Positions 19,400 through 26,666 of a DNA stretch of 37,621 bases are shown piece after piece. The DNA comes from Nevskiales bacterium. Lineage in GTDB: Bacteria > Pseudomonadota > Gammaproteobacteria > Nevskiales > Nevskiaceae. How positions within the stretch are numbered: position 1 is the stretch's first letter; every line of letters begins with the position of its first letter. The stretch covers positions 1 through 37,621 of the forward strand of contig JAQVDP010000021.1 in assembly GCA_028698335.1 (NCBI GenBank), given 5' to 3'. The notes below the pieces were generated by a model. The model was given only the letters and a program-made list of their open reading frames with translations, was not told the DNA's origin and made no database searches. Made by a program: the position numbers and the translations under genes.

Positions 19400-20224
19400 A
19401 TGAAGACGTTTGAAATCTTGAAGATTGCCGCGGTCGCGGCCGCGATGATCGCCGGTGCCGGCTCCATGGCCGGCTGCCGCGCCGACGCCAACGGCGTCAC
19501 TGGCTCCGGCCCCAACGGCAACGGCACGGCGCCGACCGACAACACCGATCCGGACAACGGCGGCTTCCCGAACGACGGCAGCGCCGGTGGCAGCGTCACC
19601 GAGGGCGGCACCGAGATCGCCGGCGGCGATACCGGCATGGGCTTCGTCTGCACCCAGAGCGCCCAGTCGTTCTTCGGCGCGACCACCGAGGCCAGCCTCA
19701 ACGGCCTGGTCGGTACGCTGACGCCGATCCTGAACCTTCTCGGCACCGACACCGTCACCCAGCTGCTCAACAGCGTCAACGACAAGGAACTGACCATCGA
19801 CGGCCAGCTCCAGACCGGTTCGACCTTCGACCTGACCGCCGGCCTGATCGGCCCGCTGATCACCTCGATCGACCAGATCGTGACGCTGCCGACCCCGGTG
19901 CCGGCCGGCGACTTCGCGGTGTTCGCACTGAGCTTCCCCGGCGGCACGCTGGATCTGTCGCTGCTCAACACCATCACGGTGCGCACCTACATGAACGCAG
20001 TCGAAACGGCTGACACCGTGTCGATCAGCCATACCGCGCTCGATCTGCTCGGTCAGAGCCTGGCCGGCGGCGATCCGATCTACGTCGGCGTCAAGACCAC
20101 GGTTCCGTATACCGCCGCTTCGGTCTCGCTCGAACCGACCCTGCTGTCGGTCAACGTGGGCGATGCCATGCAGGTGCACGAGCTGTGCACCGACGGCCAG
20201 ATCGTGCCGGTTCCGGCCCCCTGA
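19400..20224 (+). CDS. Unrecognised secreted lipoprotein, Gly/Asn/Asp-rich N-terminus
   Basis: A 274-residue protein of no family I recognise. The signal peptide ends in a lipobox-like SMAGC (C26), so it is probably lipidated and carried to the outer membrane. A flexible linker rich in Gly, Asn, Asp and Thr (about 28-75) follows. The remainder is Leu/Thr-rich (SLNGLVGTLTPILNLLGTDTVTQLL; FALSFPGGTLDLSLLNTITV), suggesting a beta-rich domain. Only two Cys lie outside the lipobox (in FVCTQ and ELCTDG) and could pair. It follows the OmpA-like gene after 45 nt and ends before a strong terminator, so the two share a transcript. Function unknown. Confidence 0.7.
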   Translation: MKTFEILKIAAVAAAMIAGAGSMAGCRADANGVTGSGPNGNGTAPTDNTDPDNGGFPNDGSAGGSVTEGGTEIAGGDTGMGFVCTQSAQSFFGATTEASLNGLVGTLTPILNLLGTDTVTQLLNSVNDKELTIDGQLQTGSTFDLTAGLIGPLITSIDQIVTLPTPVPAGDFAVFALSFPGGTLDLSLLNTITVRTYMNAVETADTVSISHTALDLLGQSLAGGDPIYVGVKTTVPYTAASVSLEPTLLSVNVGDAMQVHELCTDGQIVPVPAP

Positions 20225-20252
20225 GTTCGGCCCCTCCCCTAGGACCGAACGG

Positions 20253-20279
20253 CACCCCGCTCCGGCGGGGTGTTTTTTT
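20253..20279 (+). terminator. Intrinsic terminator after the OmpA-lipoprotein unit
   Basis: A perfect 8-bp stem (CACCCCGC / GCGGGGTG) with a TCCG loop is followed at once by seven T. It is a textbook Rho-independent terminator 29 nt after the stop. Confidence 0.93.
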
Positions 20280-20425
20280 GGGGCGGACGCAGTCCGGCGA
20301 CGGATGGCGCGCGCCGCTGATCCCTCGAATGTGACCGCTCGTCCCCGCTGAGCAATTCTCTGACGCGGCGCGCACCCTAGAGTCGCGCGCTATCACCGCC
20401 TCCCTTTTCGAAGATCCCGATCATC

Positions 20426-21661
20426 ATGACGACAAAACCGATGCTGGCGCTGGCCGTCGCCGCCTCCACCTTCCTTGCCGCCTGCGGCGGCGGCTCCTCC
20501 GAACCGACCGCCGATCCGGTCGTGGTCGAACGCAGCGCGGGTCCGCTCGACGTCGTTCAGGACGGGGTGTCGGGATCGGTCCTCCAGCCGCTCGCCGATG
20601 CCGTCGCCGGCACCGCGCTCGAAGGCGTCGTGCGCTGCGCGGATTCCGCGGTCACCTATGACGTGCTCGACCTCGCCGATATCGTCCTGACCGCGCTGCA
20701 GGCCGGCGTGCAGTCCTCGAGCGGCGAGGCGCTGGCACCGGACAACGCGGCGCTGACCCGTTCACTGGCGCAGCTCGCCAACGACCTCACCGGCCTGCTG
20801 CAGGCTCTCGCCGGCGAAGGGGACGGCTGTAGCTACATCAATGCCAACGCCGATCCCGAGCTGGTTTCCGCCAACCTGCTGGCCGGCACGCCACTGGCCC
20901 CCCTGGGCGCCGCGCTGGGGCCCGTGCTCGAGCAGATCATCTATCTCACCGGCGGCAACGGCGACCGGTCGACCGATCTGCAGCTGACCACCGTGGCCAA
21001 CCTGGTGACCCAGCTGACCACCGCCCTGCAGCTCGGCCTGAGCCAGGTGCCTGCAGGCGCCTATGACGCCCCCGTGGTCGGCGGTCTGCTGGCCACCCTG
21101 AACCAGGCGCTGAGCGACGTCTCCGCCCTCCTCGGCGCCGTCACCAACTACGACACCGCCGCAACCCGCCTGGAACTGCAGAACACCCTGAACAACACGC
21201 TGGTCAACCTGCTGACGCAGGTACTGCCGCTGAGCTACGTCGAGGACCAGGCCGGACGACCGGGCGCGCTGACCGATCGCATCGAAGCCGGCGTCGCGGA
21301 ACTGAGCACGCTGGTCGGCACGGTCGGCGCCACCGCCCTCGACCCGGTCCTGAGCAACGTTCTCGCCGGCGCCCTGGACCCGCTGCTCGACCCGATCGAG
21401 AACGAGCTGCTCCCCGCGCTGCTCGGCCCCATCAGCGCACTGCTCTCCGAAGTGCTGGGCACCTATGGCGAGGGCCTCGGCGGCGTACCGACCGACGGCG
21501 TTGCCGCGCCGTTTGCCGATACCGCCCTGGCGCCGATCATCAGCCTGGTGGCCTCGCAGATTCGCGGGCTGCTGACCGGCGATCTGATCGGGCCGCCGGA
21601 GAACGGCTGCCTGTTCGCCAACACCGCACTGCTGCGCATCGTCTGCGGACTCGGCGGCTGA
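20426..21661 (+). CDS. Unrecognised lipoprotein, Leu/Ala-rich repeats
   Basis: A 411-residue lipoprotein with a clear lipobox LAAC (C20) and a Gly/Ser spacer. I do not recognise the family. The mature part is nearly all alternating Leu/Ala/Gly segments that recur in loosely similar form: LDVVQDGVSGSVLQPLADAV, LAPLGAALGPVLEQI, LDPVLSNVLAGALDPLLDPI, LLGPISALLSEVLG. This suggests tandem amphipathic helices. Four Cys lie outside the lipobox (VRCADS, DGCSY, NGCLF, IVCGL) and may form disulfides. It stands alone between two strong terminators. It resembles the preceding lipoprotein in composition but not in order. A structural or hydrophobic-ligand-binding role is only a guess. Confidence 0.7.
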   Translation: MTTKPMLALAVAASTFLAACGGGSSEPTADPVVVERSAGPLDVVQDGVSGSVLQPLADAVAGTALEGVVRCADSAVTYDVLDLADIVLTALQAGVQSSSGEALAPDNAALTRSLAQLANDLTGLLQALAGEGDGCSYINANADPELVSANLLAGTPLAPLGAALGPVLEQIIYLTGGNGDRSTDLQLTTVANLVTQLTTALQLGLSQVPAGAYDAPVVGGLLATLNQALSDVSALLGAVTNYDTAATRLELQNTLNNTLVNLLTQVLPLSYVEDQAGRPGALTDRIEAGVAELSTLVGTVGATALDPVLSNVLAGALDPLLDPIENELLPALLGPISALLSEVLGTYGEGLGGVPTDGVAAPFADTALAPIISLVASQIRGLLTGDLIGPPENGCLFANTALLRIVCGLGG

Positions 21662-21687
21662 CCGCGCCGTCTTCCGCCTGTATCCCG

Positions 21688-21713
21688 GCGCCGGCTCATG
21701 CCGGCGCTTTTTT
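21688..21713 (+). terminator. Intrinsic terminator after the Leu-rich lipoprotein gene
   Basis: Perfect arms GCGCCGGC / GCCGGCGC with a TCAT loop are followed by six T. It insulates the lipoprotein gene from the TetR promoter 15 nt further on. Confidence 0.92.
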
Positions 21714-21727
21714 GTTACACACGCCTC

Positions 21728-21755
21728 TTGTCAGCCGTGCATGCACACATAAAAT
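21728..21755 (+). promoter_or_regulatory. Promoter of the TetR gene with a palindrome in its spacer
   Basis: TTGTCA (21728-21733) and TAAAAT (21750-21755) are 16 nt apart. The spacer holds the perfect palindrome GTGCATGCAC (21737-21746), well placed for repressor binding. Autoregulation is inferred; this palindrome differs from the operator found at pspA. Confidence 0.5.
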
Positions 21756-21802
21756 GGACGGCGTTCACTCCCGACCATGACCTGCGCCGACGGAGGCGCG
21801 AT

Positions 21803-22411
21803 ATGGGGCGCCGAAACCAGCATTCACGCGAACAGCAACGCGAAATGACGATCGCGGCGGCAGAGCTGATTCTCGTCCGCGAGGGTTTCTCCGGGCTGTC
21901 GATGCGCAAGGTCGCCGATGCCATCGGATACACCGTCGGCCAGCTCTACCTGATCTTCCGCAACCAGGACGACCTGCTGGCGACGATCAACGAGCGCACC
22001 ACCGACGCGATCTACGGGCATCTGCGCAACGCGGCGGACGCGGAGACCGCACCGCTGCCGCGCCTGCAGGCGCTGGGCTCCGCCTACATCGAGTTCGCCC
22101 AGAATCACCCGCACCGGTTCCGCATGCTGTTCGAGCACCGCCTGCCGCCGGAGATGGAACCCCGCCCCAGCAGCGAAACCCGTATCCGCAGAATGTTCGA
22201 GCTGGTCGAGAGCGCGGCGGCGGATGTTGTCGCAGAGAACGATCCGGCCCGTCTGCGCCAGATCGCGACGACGCTCTGGAGCGGCGTTCACGGCATCGCG
22301 GCGCTGGCCGTCAGCGGCAAGTTCAAATGGGCCGGAGAGGCCGACTTCCGGCGCTACTCCGACGACCTGATCACAACGTACGTGGCCGGTCTGCAGGCGC
22401 GACACGGCTGA
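21803..22411 (+). CDS. TetR/AcrR family transcriptional regulator
   Basis: A 202-residue TetR-type repressor. The N-terminal helix-turn-helix domain spans about 12-58 (IAAAELILVREGFSGLSMRKVADAIGYTVGQLYLIFRNQDDLLATI). The C-terminal ligand domain contains FAQNHPHRFRMLFEHRLPP and TLWSGVHGIAAL, resembling the WHG-type C-terminal domain (W-x-G-VHG-x-x-x-L). ATG 21803 is chosen since GGAGG lies 6 nt upstream. The gene converges on the psp operon with a 47-nt gap. It is the only DNA-binding one-component repressor in the window and is thus a candidate ligand of the psp operators (inference). Confidence 0.92.
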   Translation: MGRRNQHSREQQREMTIAAAELILVREGFSGLSMRKVADAIGYTVGQLYLIFRNQDDLLATINERTTDAIYGHLRNAADAETAPLPRLQALGSAYIEFAQNHPHRFRMLFEHRLPPEMEPRPSSETRIRRMFELVESAAADVVAENDPARLRQIATTLWSGVHGIAALAVSGKFKWAGEADFRRYSDDLITTYVAGLQARHG

Positions 22412-22458
22412 TCCAACGGCGGGAGAGCACGCATCGGCATGCCCTCCCGCCGCCGCAC

Positions 22459-22746
22459 TCAGGTCTCGACGCCGTACTCCTTGAGCAGCTTCTCGGTCCG
22501 GGCCTGGGCCAGCTTGTTGATCAGCTTGCCGGCCTCGAACTGGTCTCTCAGGGTCTTGGCCAGTGTGAACGTCGACCCGGTCAGAAACAGGGTGCCGAGC
22601 ACCAGGTAGCCACGCATCCAGATGGGAACCTCCCCCATCATCACCACGCCGAACAGCATGCCTCCGAGCGCGCAGACAAACGACGCCTTGACGAAAAATA
22701 CCCACGACGGCGAATCAAACCGCGTACTTTCATATCCCGGTTCCAT
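22459..22746 (-). CDS. YiaA/YiaB-type two-helix inner-membrane protein
   Basis: A 95-residue protein with two membrane segments, about 16-38 (VFFVKASFVCALGGMLFGVV) and 44-66 (WMRGYLVLGTLFLTGSTFTLA). A charged cytoplasmic tail follows (KTLRDQFEAGKLINKLAQARTEKLL). The pattern matches the YiaAB two-helix domain of unknown function. ATG 22746 is chosen since AGGAG precedes it at ideal spacing. An in-frame TTG further upstream would overlap the preceding small gene. It is the last gene of the pspA operon, so it is probably part of the envelope-stress response. Confidence 0.8.
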   Translation of the reverse strand: MEPGYESTRFDSPSWVFFVKASFVCALGGMLFGVVMMGEVPIWMRGYLVLGTLFLTGSTFTLAKTLRDQFEAGKLINKLAQARTEKLLKEYGVET

Positions 22747-22775
22747 CTCGTTCTCCTGTACAAGTCTTTGATCGG

Positions 22776-22949
22776 TCAACTCCGGTACAGCCAGTGCACA
22801 AGCCGCAGGGCCGCCCTCGGCAGCGCGGCCACGTCGGCAACCGCCACGCAGATCAGCAACAGCAGCACCGACGCCGCCAGCAACTTCAGCACCGACCGCA
22901 GGCGCGGCAGCGCGGAAGCAGCATCCGCACTAAACTGATCTTTGTTCAT
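22776..22949 (-). CDS. 57-residue single-pass membrane protein in the psp operon
   Basis: A small gene whose ATG directly follows the pspA stop (TAA then ATG, no gap). The product starts MNKDQFSADAASALPRLRSV, has one membrane segment (about 22-40, KLLAASVLLLLICVAVA), and ends in a short basic/aromatic tail (LRLVHWLYRS). I know no named family for it. Position and size recall the small Psp proteins (PspB, PspD), but I see no sequence match to either. It may anchor or tune PspA at the membrane (inference). The coding nature is supported by the exact junction with pspA and the coherent topology. Confidence 0.65.
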   Translation of the reverse strand: MNKDQFSADAASALPRLRSVLKLLAASVLLLLICVAVADVAALPRAALRLVHWLYRS

Positions 22950-23648
22950 TTAAGTGCCGAAAGCATCGCGTCCGGACTCCGCGGTCCCGCCCCGGACCCG
23001 ACGCTTCAGTTCGGCAAGCGCCGCATCCACGTCCGCATTCAGCTCCGCCGCGCCTACGGCATCGGACAAGGCCGTCTGTTCGTCCAGCAGTTGCGCCGCA
23101 GCCTCGGCTTCGCAGGCGGCACCACCGGCCTTGTGCAACAGACGCTCCAGCGTACCGGCACGCGCGGCCGAGCGCGTGTAGGCGTCGTCGAACACGCCCG
23201 TGACCTTCGCCGCGGTGTCGGCGGCATCGATCCGGGCTGCCTGCAATCTCGCCTCCGCCAGTTCCCGCTTGAGACGTTCGAGCTGCGCCCGCGCCCTGTC
23301 GACGTTCGCATCCACGGCGGCCTGTGAGCCTGCCTGCCCGGCACCGCGGCGGCGCCCAAGGGCCGCCCGCTCCAGCGCGGCCCGGGCCATCCCCTCGTCC
23401 CCGGCTCGCAGCAAGGCTTCCGCCCGCTGCGCCCAGGTATCGGCCTCCTCCTCCGCCCGTTGCCGCTCGTGCTGAAGACGCTTCTGCGCCGCCAGCGCCA
23501 GTACCAGCGCGCGCTGGGCGCGCTGGATCTCGTCGCCGAGATCGCGCAGCAACTGCTGCGCCAGCGCCCTGGGCGGCTCGACGTCATCGAGCGCCTGATG
23601 CGCCTGAGCCTGAATCATTTCCCGAATCCGGAACATCACACTAGCCAT
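22950..23648 (-). CDS. pspA: PspA/IM30 family phage shock protein A
   Basis: A 232-residue, almost fully alpha-helical PspA/IM30 (ESCRT-III-like) protein that binds stressed inner membrane and limits proton leakage. It opens MASVMFRIREMIQAQAHQALDDVEPPRALAQQLLRDLGDEIQRA, in line with the PspA N-terminal helix and the D-x-x-P-x-x-x-x-x-Q motif. Long coiled coils follow (about 50-180). The stretch RAGDEGMARAAL matches the family's xG-x-E-x-LARxAL. ATG 23648 is chosen because GAGGAGG precedes it; codons upstream are out of character. The gene leads a pspA - small membrane protein - YiaA/B operon. No sigma-54 promoter or pspF is seen; instead the promoter bears paired operators. Confidence 0.88.
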   Translation of the reverse strand: MASVMFRIREMIQAQAHQALDDVEPPRALAQQLLRDLGDEIQRAQRALVLALAAQKRLQHERQRAEEEADTWAQRAEALLRAGDEGMARAALERAALGRRRGAGQAGSQAAVDANVDRARAQLERLKRELAEARLQAARIDAADTAAKVTGVFDDAYTRSAARAGTLERLLHKAGGAACEAEAAAQLLDEQTALSDAVGAAELNADVDAALAELKRRVRGGTAESGRDAFGT

Positions 23649-23670
23649 GACGGCCTCCTCATCGCACAGC

Positions 23671-23687
23671 AATGAACGCTGCTCATT
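23671..23687. promoter_or_regulatory. Operator 2 over the pspA transcription start
   Basis: AATGAACGCTGCTCATT repeats the operator 1 pattern with the same 3-nt centre and one arm mismatch (AATGAAC / GCTCATT). The centres of the two sites are 26 bp apart. It would cover the predicted +1, making a two-site repression module. Confidence 0.6.
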
Positions 23688-23691
23688 TGAG

Positions 23692-23718
23692 ATTGTAATG
23701 AACATCGTTCATTGTCAA
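23692..23718 (-). promoter_or_regulatory. pspA operon promoter
   Basis: Minus strand: TTGACA (complement of 23713-23718, perfect -35) and TACAAT (complement of 23692-23697) lie 15 nt apart, a tight spacing. Transcription should start near 23685, about 37 nt before the pspA ATG. Operator 1 fills the spacer. Confidence 0.7.
23697..23713. promoter_or_regulatory. Operator 1 in the pspA promoter spacer
   Basis: AATGAACATCGTTCATT has perfect 7-bp arms and a 3-nt centre. It lies exactly between the -35 and -10 elements, touching both. The size and symmetry fit a TetR-family dimer site. A bound protein would block RNA polymerase. Confidence 0.65.
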
Positions 23719-23814
23719 GCATCGAGCCGGCTGTCACACAACGTTCATCACAACGTCATATCCGGATCATCGCGCCCGGTCATCTTGTCAGCAGTGAAAA
23801 CGGATCCTTCGACC

Positions 23815-24666
23815 ATGGCCGCCACCTCCCGCCCCAGCAAACGGTCCGGCAAGAACGCCGAACGGACCCACTTCCGGACGATCTGGATCTCCGACGTGCA
23901 CCTCGGCACGACCGGTTGCAAGGCGGAACATCTGGTCGACTTCCTCAAGCACCACACCTGCGACAAGCTTTACCTGGTCGGCGACATCGTCGACGGCTGG
24001 AAGCTGAAGTCCGGCTGGTACTGGCCCCAGGAACACACCAATGTGGTGCGCAAGATCCTGACCAAGGCCAAGCGCGAAACGCAGGTCATCTACGTCACCG
24101 GCAATCACGACGAGTTCCTGCGCAAGTTCGTGGACTACCGTCTGGAGATCGGCAACATCCGCCTGGTCAACGAGGATGTGCACGAAACCGCGGACGGCCG
24201 CCGGCTGCTGGTGATGCACGGCGATCTGTTCGACGTGATCACGCGCTACCACAAGTGGATCGCGATGGCCGGAGATGCGCTGTACGAAGGCACGATGCAC
24301 TTCAACTACTGGTTCAACCGCGCCCGCTCCATTCTCGGCATGCGGTACTGGTCGTTGTCGGCATTCGCCAAACAGCACGTGAAGACCGCCGTCAACATCG
24401 TGTCGACCTTCGAGGATTCGCTGGCGCGCGAATGCCGGCGCCGCGAACTCGATGGCGTGGTCTGCGGCCACATCCATCACGCCGAGGCGCGGCAGATCGA
24501 AGACGTCACCTATTACAACTGCGGCGACTGGGTCGAATCCTGCACCGCGCTGGCCGAGGACATGAACGGCCGCATCCAGATCCTGCGCTGGGTGGAGCTC
24601 GACCACCTCAACCAGACCGGGCGCGACAAGGTCACACCGCTGCGCCGCGCCGACAAGGTCGCCTGA
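23815..24666 (+). CDS. UDP-2,3-diacylglucosamine diphosphatase-like metallophosphoesterase (LpxH-type)
   Basis: A 283-residue calcineurin-like phosphoesterase of the LpxH-related group. Metal-ligand motifs are ISDVHLG (D27, H29), GDIVDGW (D57), GNHDE (96-100), VMHGD and CGHIHHAE. The inserted helical region (YHKWIAMAGDALYEGTMHFNYWFNRARS) matches the long-loop UDP-diacylglucosamine or related phospholipid-head-group phosphatases rather than classic LpxH. A soluble protein acting at the inner membrane is expected. ATG 23815 is taken because it begins a normal basic N-terminus; upstream open codons lie in the pspA control region. It diverges from pspA, which hints at a shared response to membrane damage (inference). 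Confidence 0.85.
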   Translation: MAATSRPSKRSGKNAERTHFRTIWISDVHLGTTGCKAEHLVDFLKHHTCDKLYLVGDIVDGWKLKSGWYWPQEHTNVVRKILTKAKRETQVIYVTGNHDEFLRKFVDYRLEIGNIRLVNEDVHETADGRRLLVMHGDLFDVITRYHKWIAMAGDALYEGTMHFNYWFNRARSILGMRYWSLSAFAKQHVKTAVNIVSTFEDSLARECRRRELDGVVCGHIHHAEARQIEDVTYYNCGDWVESCTALAEDMNGRIQILRWVELDHLNQTGRDKVTPLRRADKVA

Positions 24667-24673
24667 GGCGACG

Positions 24674-25312
24674 TCAGTTCCAGGTCTGGGTGTCCGGATC
24701 GGCCACCCGCCACAGATACCAGCTCGCGACGGTCCGGTACGGTGCCCACACCCGGGTGATCTGCAGGGTACGCCGGTCCGACAGCCGGCGACCCCTGCCG
24801 TAGAGCTGGTTGACCCCGCGCCGCAGGCCGACATCGTCCATCGCAAACAGATCGAGACGATGCATCGCGAACATCAGGAACATCTCCGCGGTCCAGCGAC
24901 CGATGCCGGGTTGGGCGTCGAGCAGTTCGATCGCGTCCTCGTCGTTCATCCGGCGCAGCTTGCGAAAATCGAGCGCGCCGCTGTCGGCCGCCTCGGCGAG
25001 GTGACGCAACCACTTGACCTTGGACCAGGACAGCCCCGCCGCACGCAACGCATCGGGGGATACCCCGAGCAGATGTCCCGGCTGCACATGTCGCTCGGCG
25101 CCGACCAGCGTCATCACCCGTGCCTGGATCGTATCCGCCGCACGGCTCGACAGCTGCTGGCTGATGATGGACGCGCAGAGCACATGGAACGGATCACGCC
25201 GGCGTCTCGCCAGGCCGCAGGGCCCGTAGCGTTCGATCAAACCGGCCATCACCGGATCGGCACTGCTCAGATGCAGCTCAGCGTCACGAAGCGTCTGATG
25301 GATGCGGGCCAT
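24674..25312 (-). CDS. DNA-3-methyladenine glycosylase II (AlkA-type, HhH-GPD)
   Basis: A 212-residue base-excision repair enzyme that removes alkylated bases such as 3-methyladenine. The HhH-GPD core runs through about 40-200: DPFHVLCASIISQQLSSRAADTI, the helix-hairpin-helix LLDAQPGIGRWTAEMFLMFAM (130-150) and the catalytic-aspartate region LFAMDDVGLRR with D160 as the likely general base. No FeS cluster Cys motif is present, so it is not Nth/MutY. It is shorter than E. coli AlkA and lacks its N-terminal domain, as do many stand-alone bacterial versions. It converges on the phosphatase gene (7-nt gap) and diverges from the VWA gene with only 14 nt between starts. Confidence 0.92.
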   Translation of the reverse strand: MARIHQTLRDAELHLSSADPVMAGLIERYGPCGLARRRRDPFHVLCASIISQQLSSRAADTIQARVMTLVGAERHVQPGHLLGVSPDALRAAGLSWSKVKWLRHLAEAADSGALDFRKLRRMNDEDAIELLDAQPGIGRWTAEMFLMFAMHRLDLFAMDDVGLRRGVNQLYGRGRRLSDRRTLQITRVWAPYRTVASWYLWRVADPDTQTWN

Positions 25313-25326
25313 GTGGACTGGGCGAA

Positions 25327-26553
25327 ATGCGGACCGGCGCTACAATGCCACAAACCCGATCCGACACGGCACCTGTGCTCTTCACCTTTTTCTTCACGCT
25401 GCGCGCCGCCGGCCTCAAACCCAGCCTCAGCGAATTCCTGACGCTGCTGGAGGCGCTGTCCAAACACGTCGCGATCTTTTCGATCGACGACTTCTATCAC
25501 CTGGCGCGGGCGACGCTGGTCAAGGACGAAACCCAGTTCGACCGCTTCGACCGTGCGTTCGCCGCCTATTTCAAGGGCATCGAAGCGGTGACCGGCGAAC
25601 TGTTCGCCGACCTGCCGGACGACTGGCTGCGCAAGATGGCCGAGCGCCACTTCAGCGAGGAGGAGAAGCGTCAGATCGAGGCCCTCGGCGGACTCGACAA
25701 GCTGATGGAAACCCTCAAGCAGCGCCTGGAAGAGCAGAAGAAGCGCCACGAAGGGGGCAGCAAGTGGATCGGCACCGGGGGCACCTCGCCGTTCGGCAAC
25801 GGTGGCTACAACCCGGAAGGCATCCGCATCGGCGGTTCCGGGGGCAACCGGCGCGCGGTCAAGGTCTGGGAGAAGCGCGAGTACCGCAATCTCGACGACA
25901 CCCTCGAACTGGGCACGCGCAACATCAAGATCGCGCTGCGCCGCCTGCGCCGCTTCGCCCGACAGGGGGCCCCGGAGATCCTCGACCTGGACGACACCAT
26001 CACCTCGACCGCCCGCAACGCCGGTTATCTCGACATCAAGATGGTGCCGGAGCGGCACAACGCGGTGAAGGTCCTGCTGTTTCTCGATGTCGGCGGCTCG
26101 ATGGATCCTCACATCCGCGTCTGCGAGGAGCTGTTTTCGGCCTGCAAGACCGAGTTCAAGCATCTCGAGTATTTCTACTTCCACAACTTTCTGTACGAAT
26201 CCGTGTGGAAGGACAACGCGCGCAGGCATTCCGAGAAGATCCCGGTGTTCGATGTCCTGCACAAGTACACGCCTGACTACAAGGTCATCTTCGTCGGCGA
26301 CGCGACGATGAGCCCGTACGAGATCGTGCATCCGGGAGGCAGCGTCGAGCACTGGAACGAGGAAGCCGGCGCCGTCTGGTTCAAGCGGGTGATGGATGTC
26401 TTCCCGCGCCTGGTCTGGCTCAATCCCGAGTCCGAACAGCACTGGGGTCACACGCCGTCGATCCAGATCACCCAGGAGTTGCTCGGCGAGGAACGCATGT
26501 TCCCGATGAGCCTGACCGGCCTCGAACAGGCGATGCGACGCCTGACGCGCTGA
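25327..26553 (+). CDS. CoxE-like von Willebrand factor type A domain protein
   Basis: A 408-residue cytoplasmic protein of the CoxE/VWA group. The N-terminal part has FFFTLRAAGLKPSLSEFLTLLEAL and an acidic helical middle. A Gly-rich linker (GSKWIGTGGTSPFGNGGYNPEGIRIGG) follows. The C-terminal VWA domain has the metal-site motif LLFLDVGGSMDPHI (D-x-G-x-S form) and FVGDATMSPYEI. Related proteins work with MoxR AAA+ ATPases as metal-dependent chaperones, but no MoxR gene lies beside it here. The true start is uncertain: ATG 25327, ATG 25345 or GTG 25375 are in frame. TACAAT at 25341-25346 could be a -10, favouring GTG 25375, whose N-terminus MLFTFFFTLRAAG is typical. Confidence 0.87.
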   Translation: MRTGATMPQTRSDTAPVLFTFFFTLRAAGLKPSLSEFLTLLEALSKHVAIFSIDDFYHLARATLVKDETQFDRFDRAFAAYFKGIEAVTGELFADLPDDWLRKMAERHFSEEEKRQIEALGGLDKLMETLKQRLEEQKKRHEGGSKWIGTGGTSPFGNGGYNPEGIRIGGSGGNRRAVKVWEKREYRNLDDTLELGTRNIKIALRRLRRFARQGAPEILDLDDTITSTARNAGYLDIKMVPERHNAVKVLLFLDVGGSMDPHIRVCEELFSACKTEFKHLEYFYFHNFLYESVWKDNARRHSEKIPVFDVLHKYTPDYKVIFVGDATMSPYEIVHPGGSVEHWNEEAGAVWFKRVMDVFPRLVWLNPESEQHWGHTPSIQITQELLGEERMFPMSLTGLEQAMRRLTR

Positions 26554-26666
26554 AGCCTGTTTCCGTTGACTTGTCCCGTCCGGCACCATCGCGTCCACGC
26601 TGCGCGCATGCATCGCAACGGTGCACTAGAATGCCCGCTCCACCAATCCCGAGGGGAGAATAAAAA

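Noticed and set aside
18485-20179. A 564-codon minus-strand open frame across the OmpA-like and lipoprotein genes
   Set aside because: Antisense to genes with signal peptides and known domains; no protein features.
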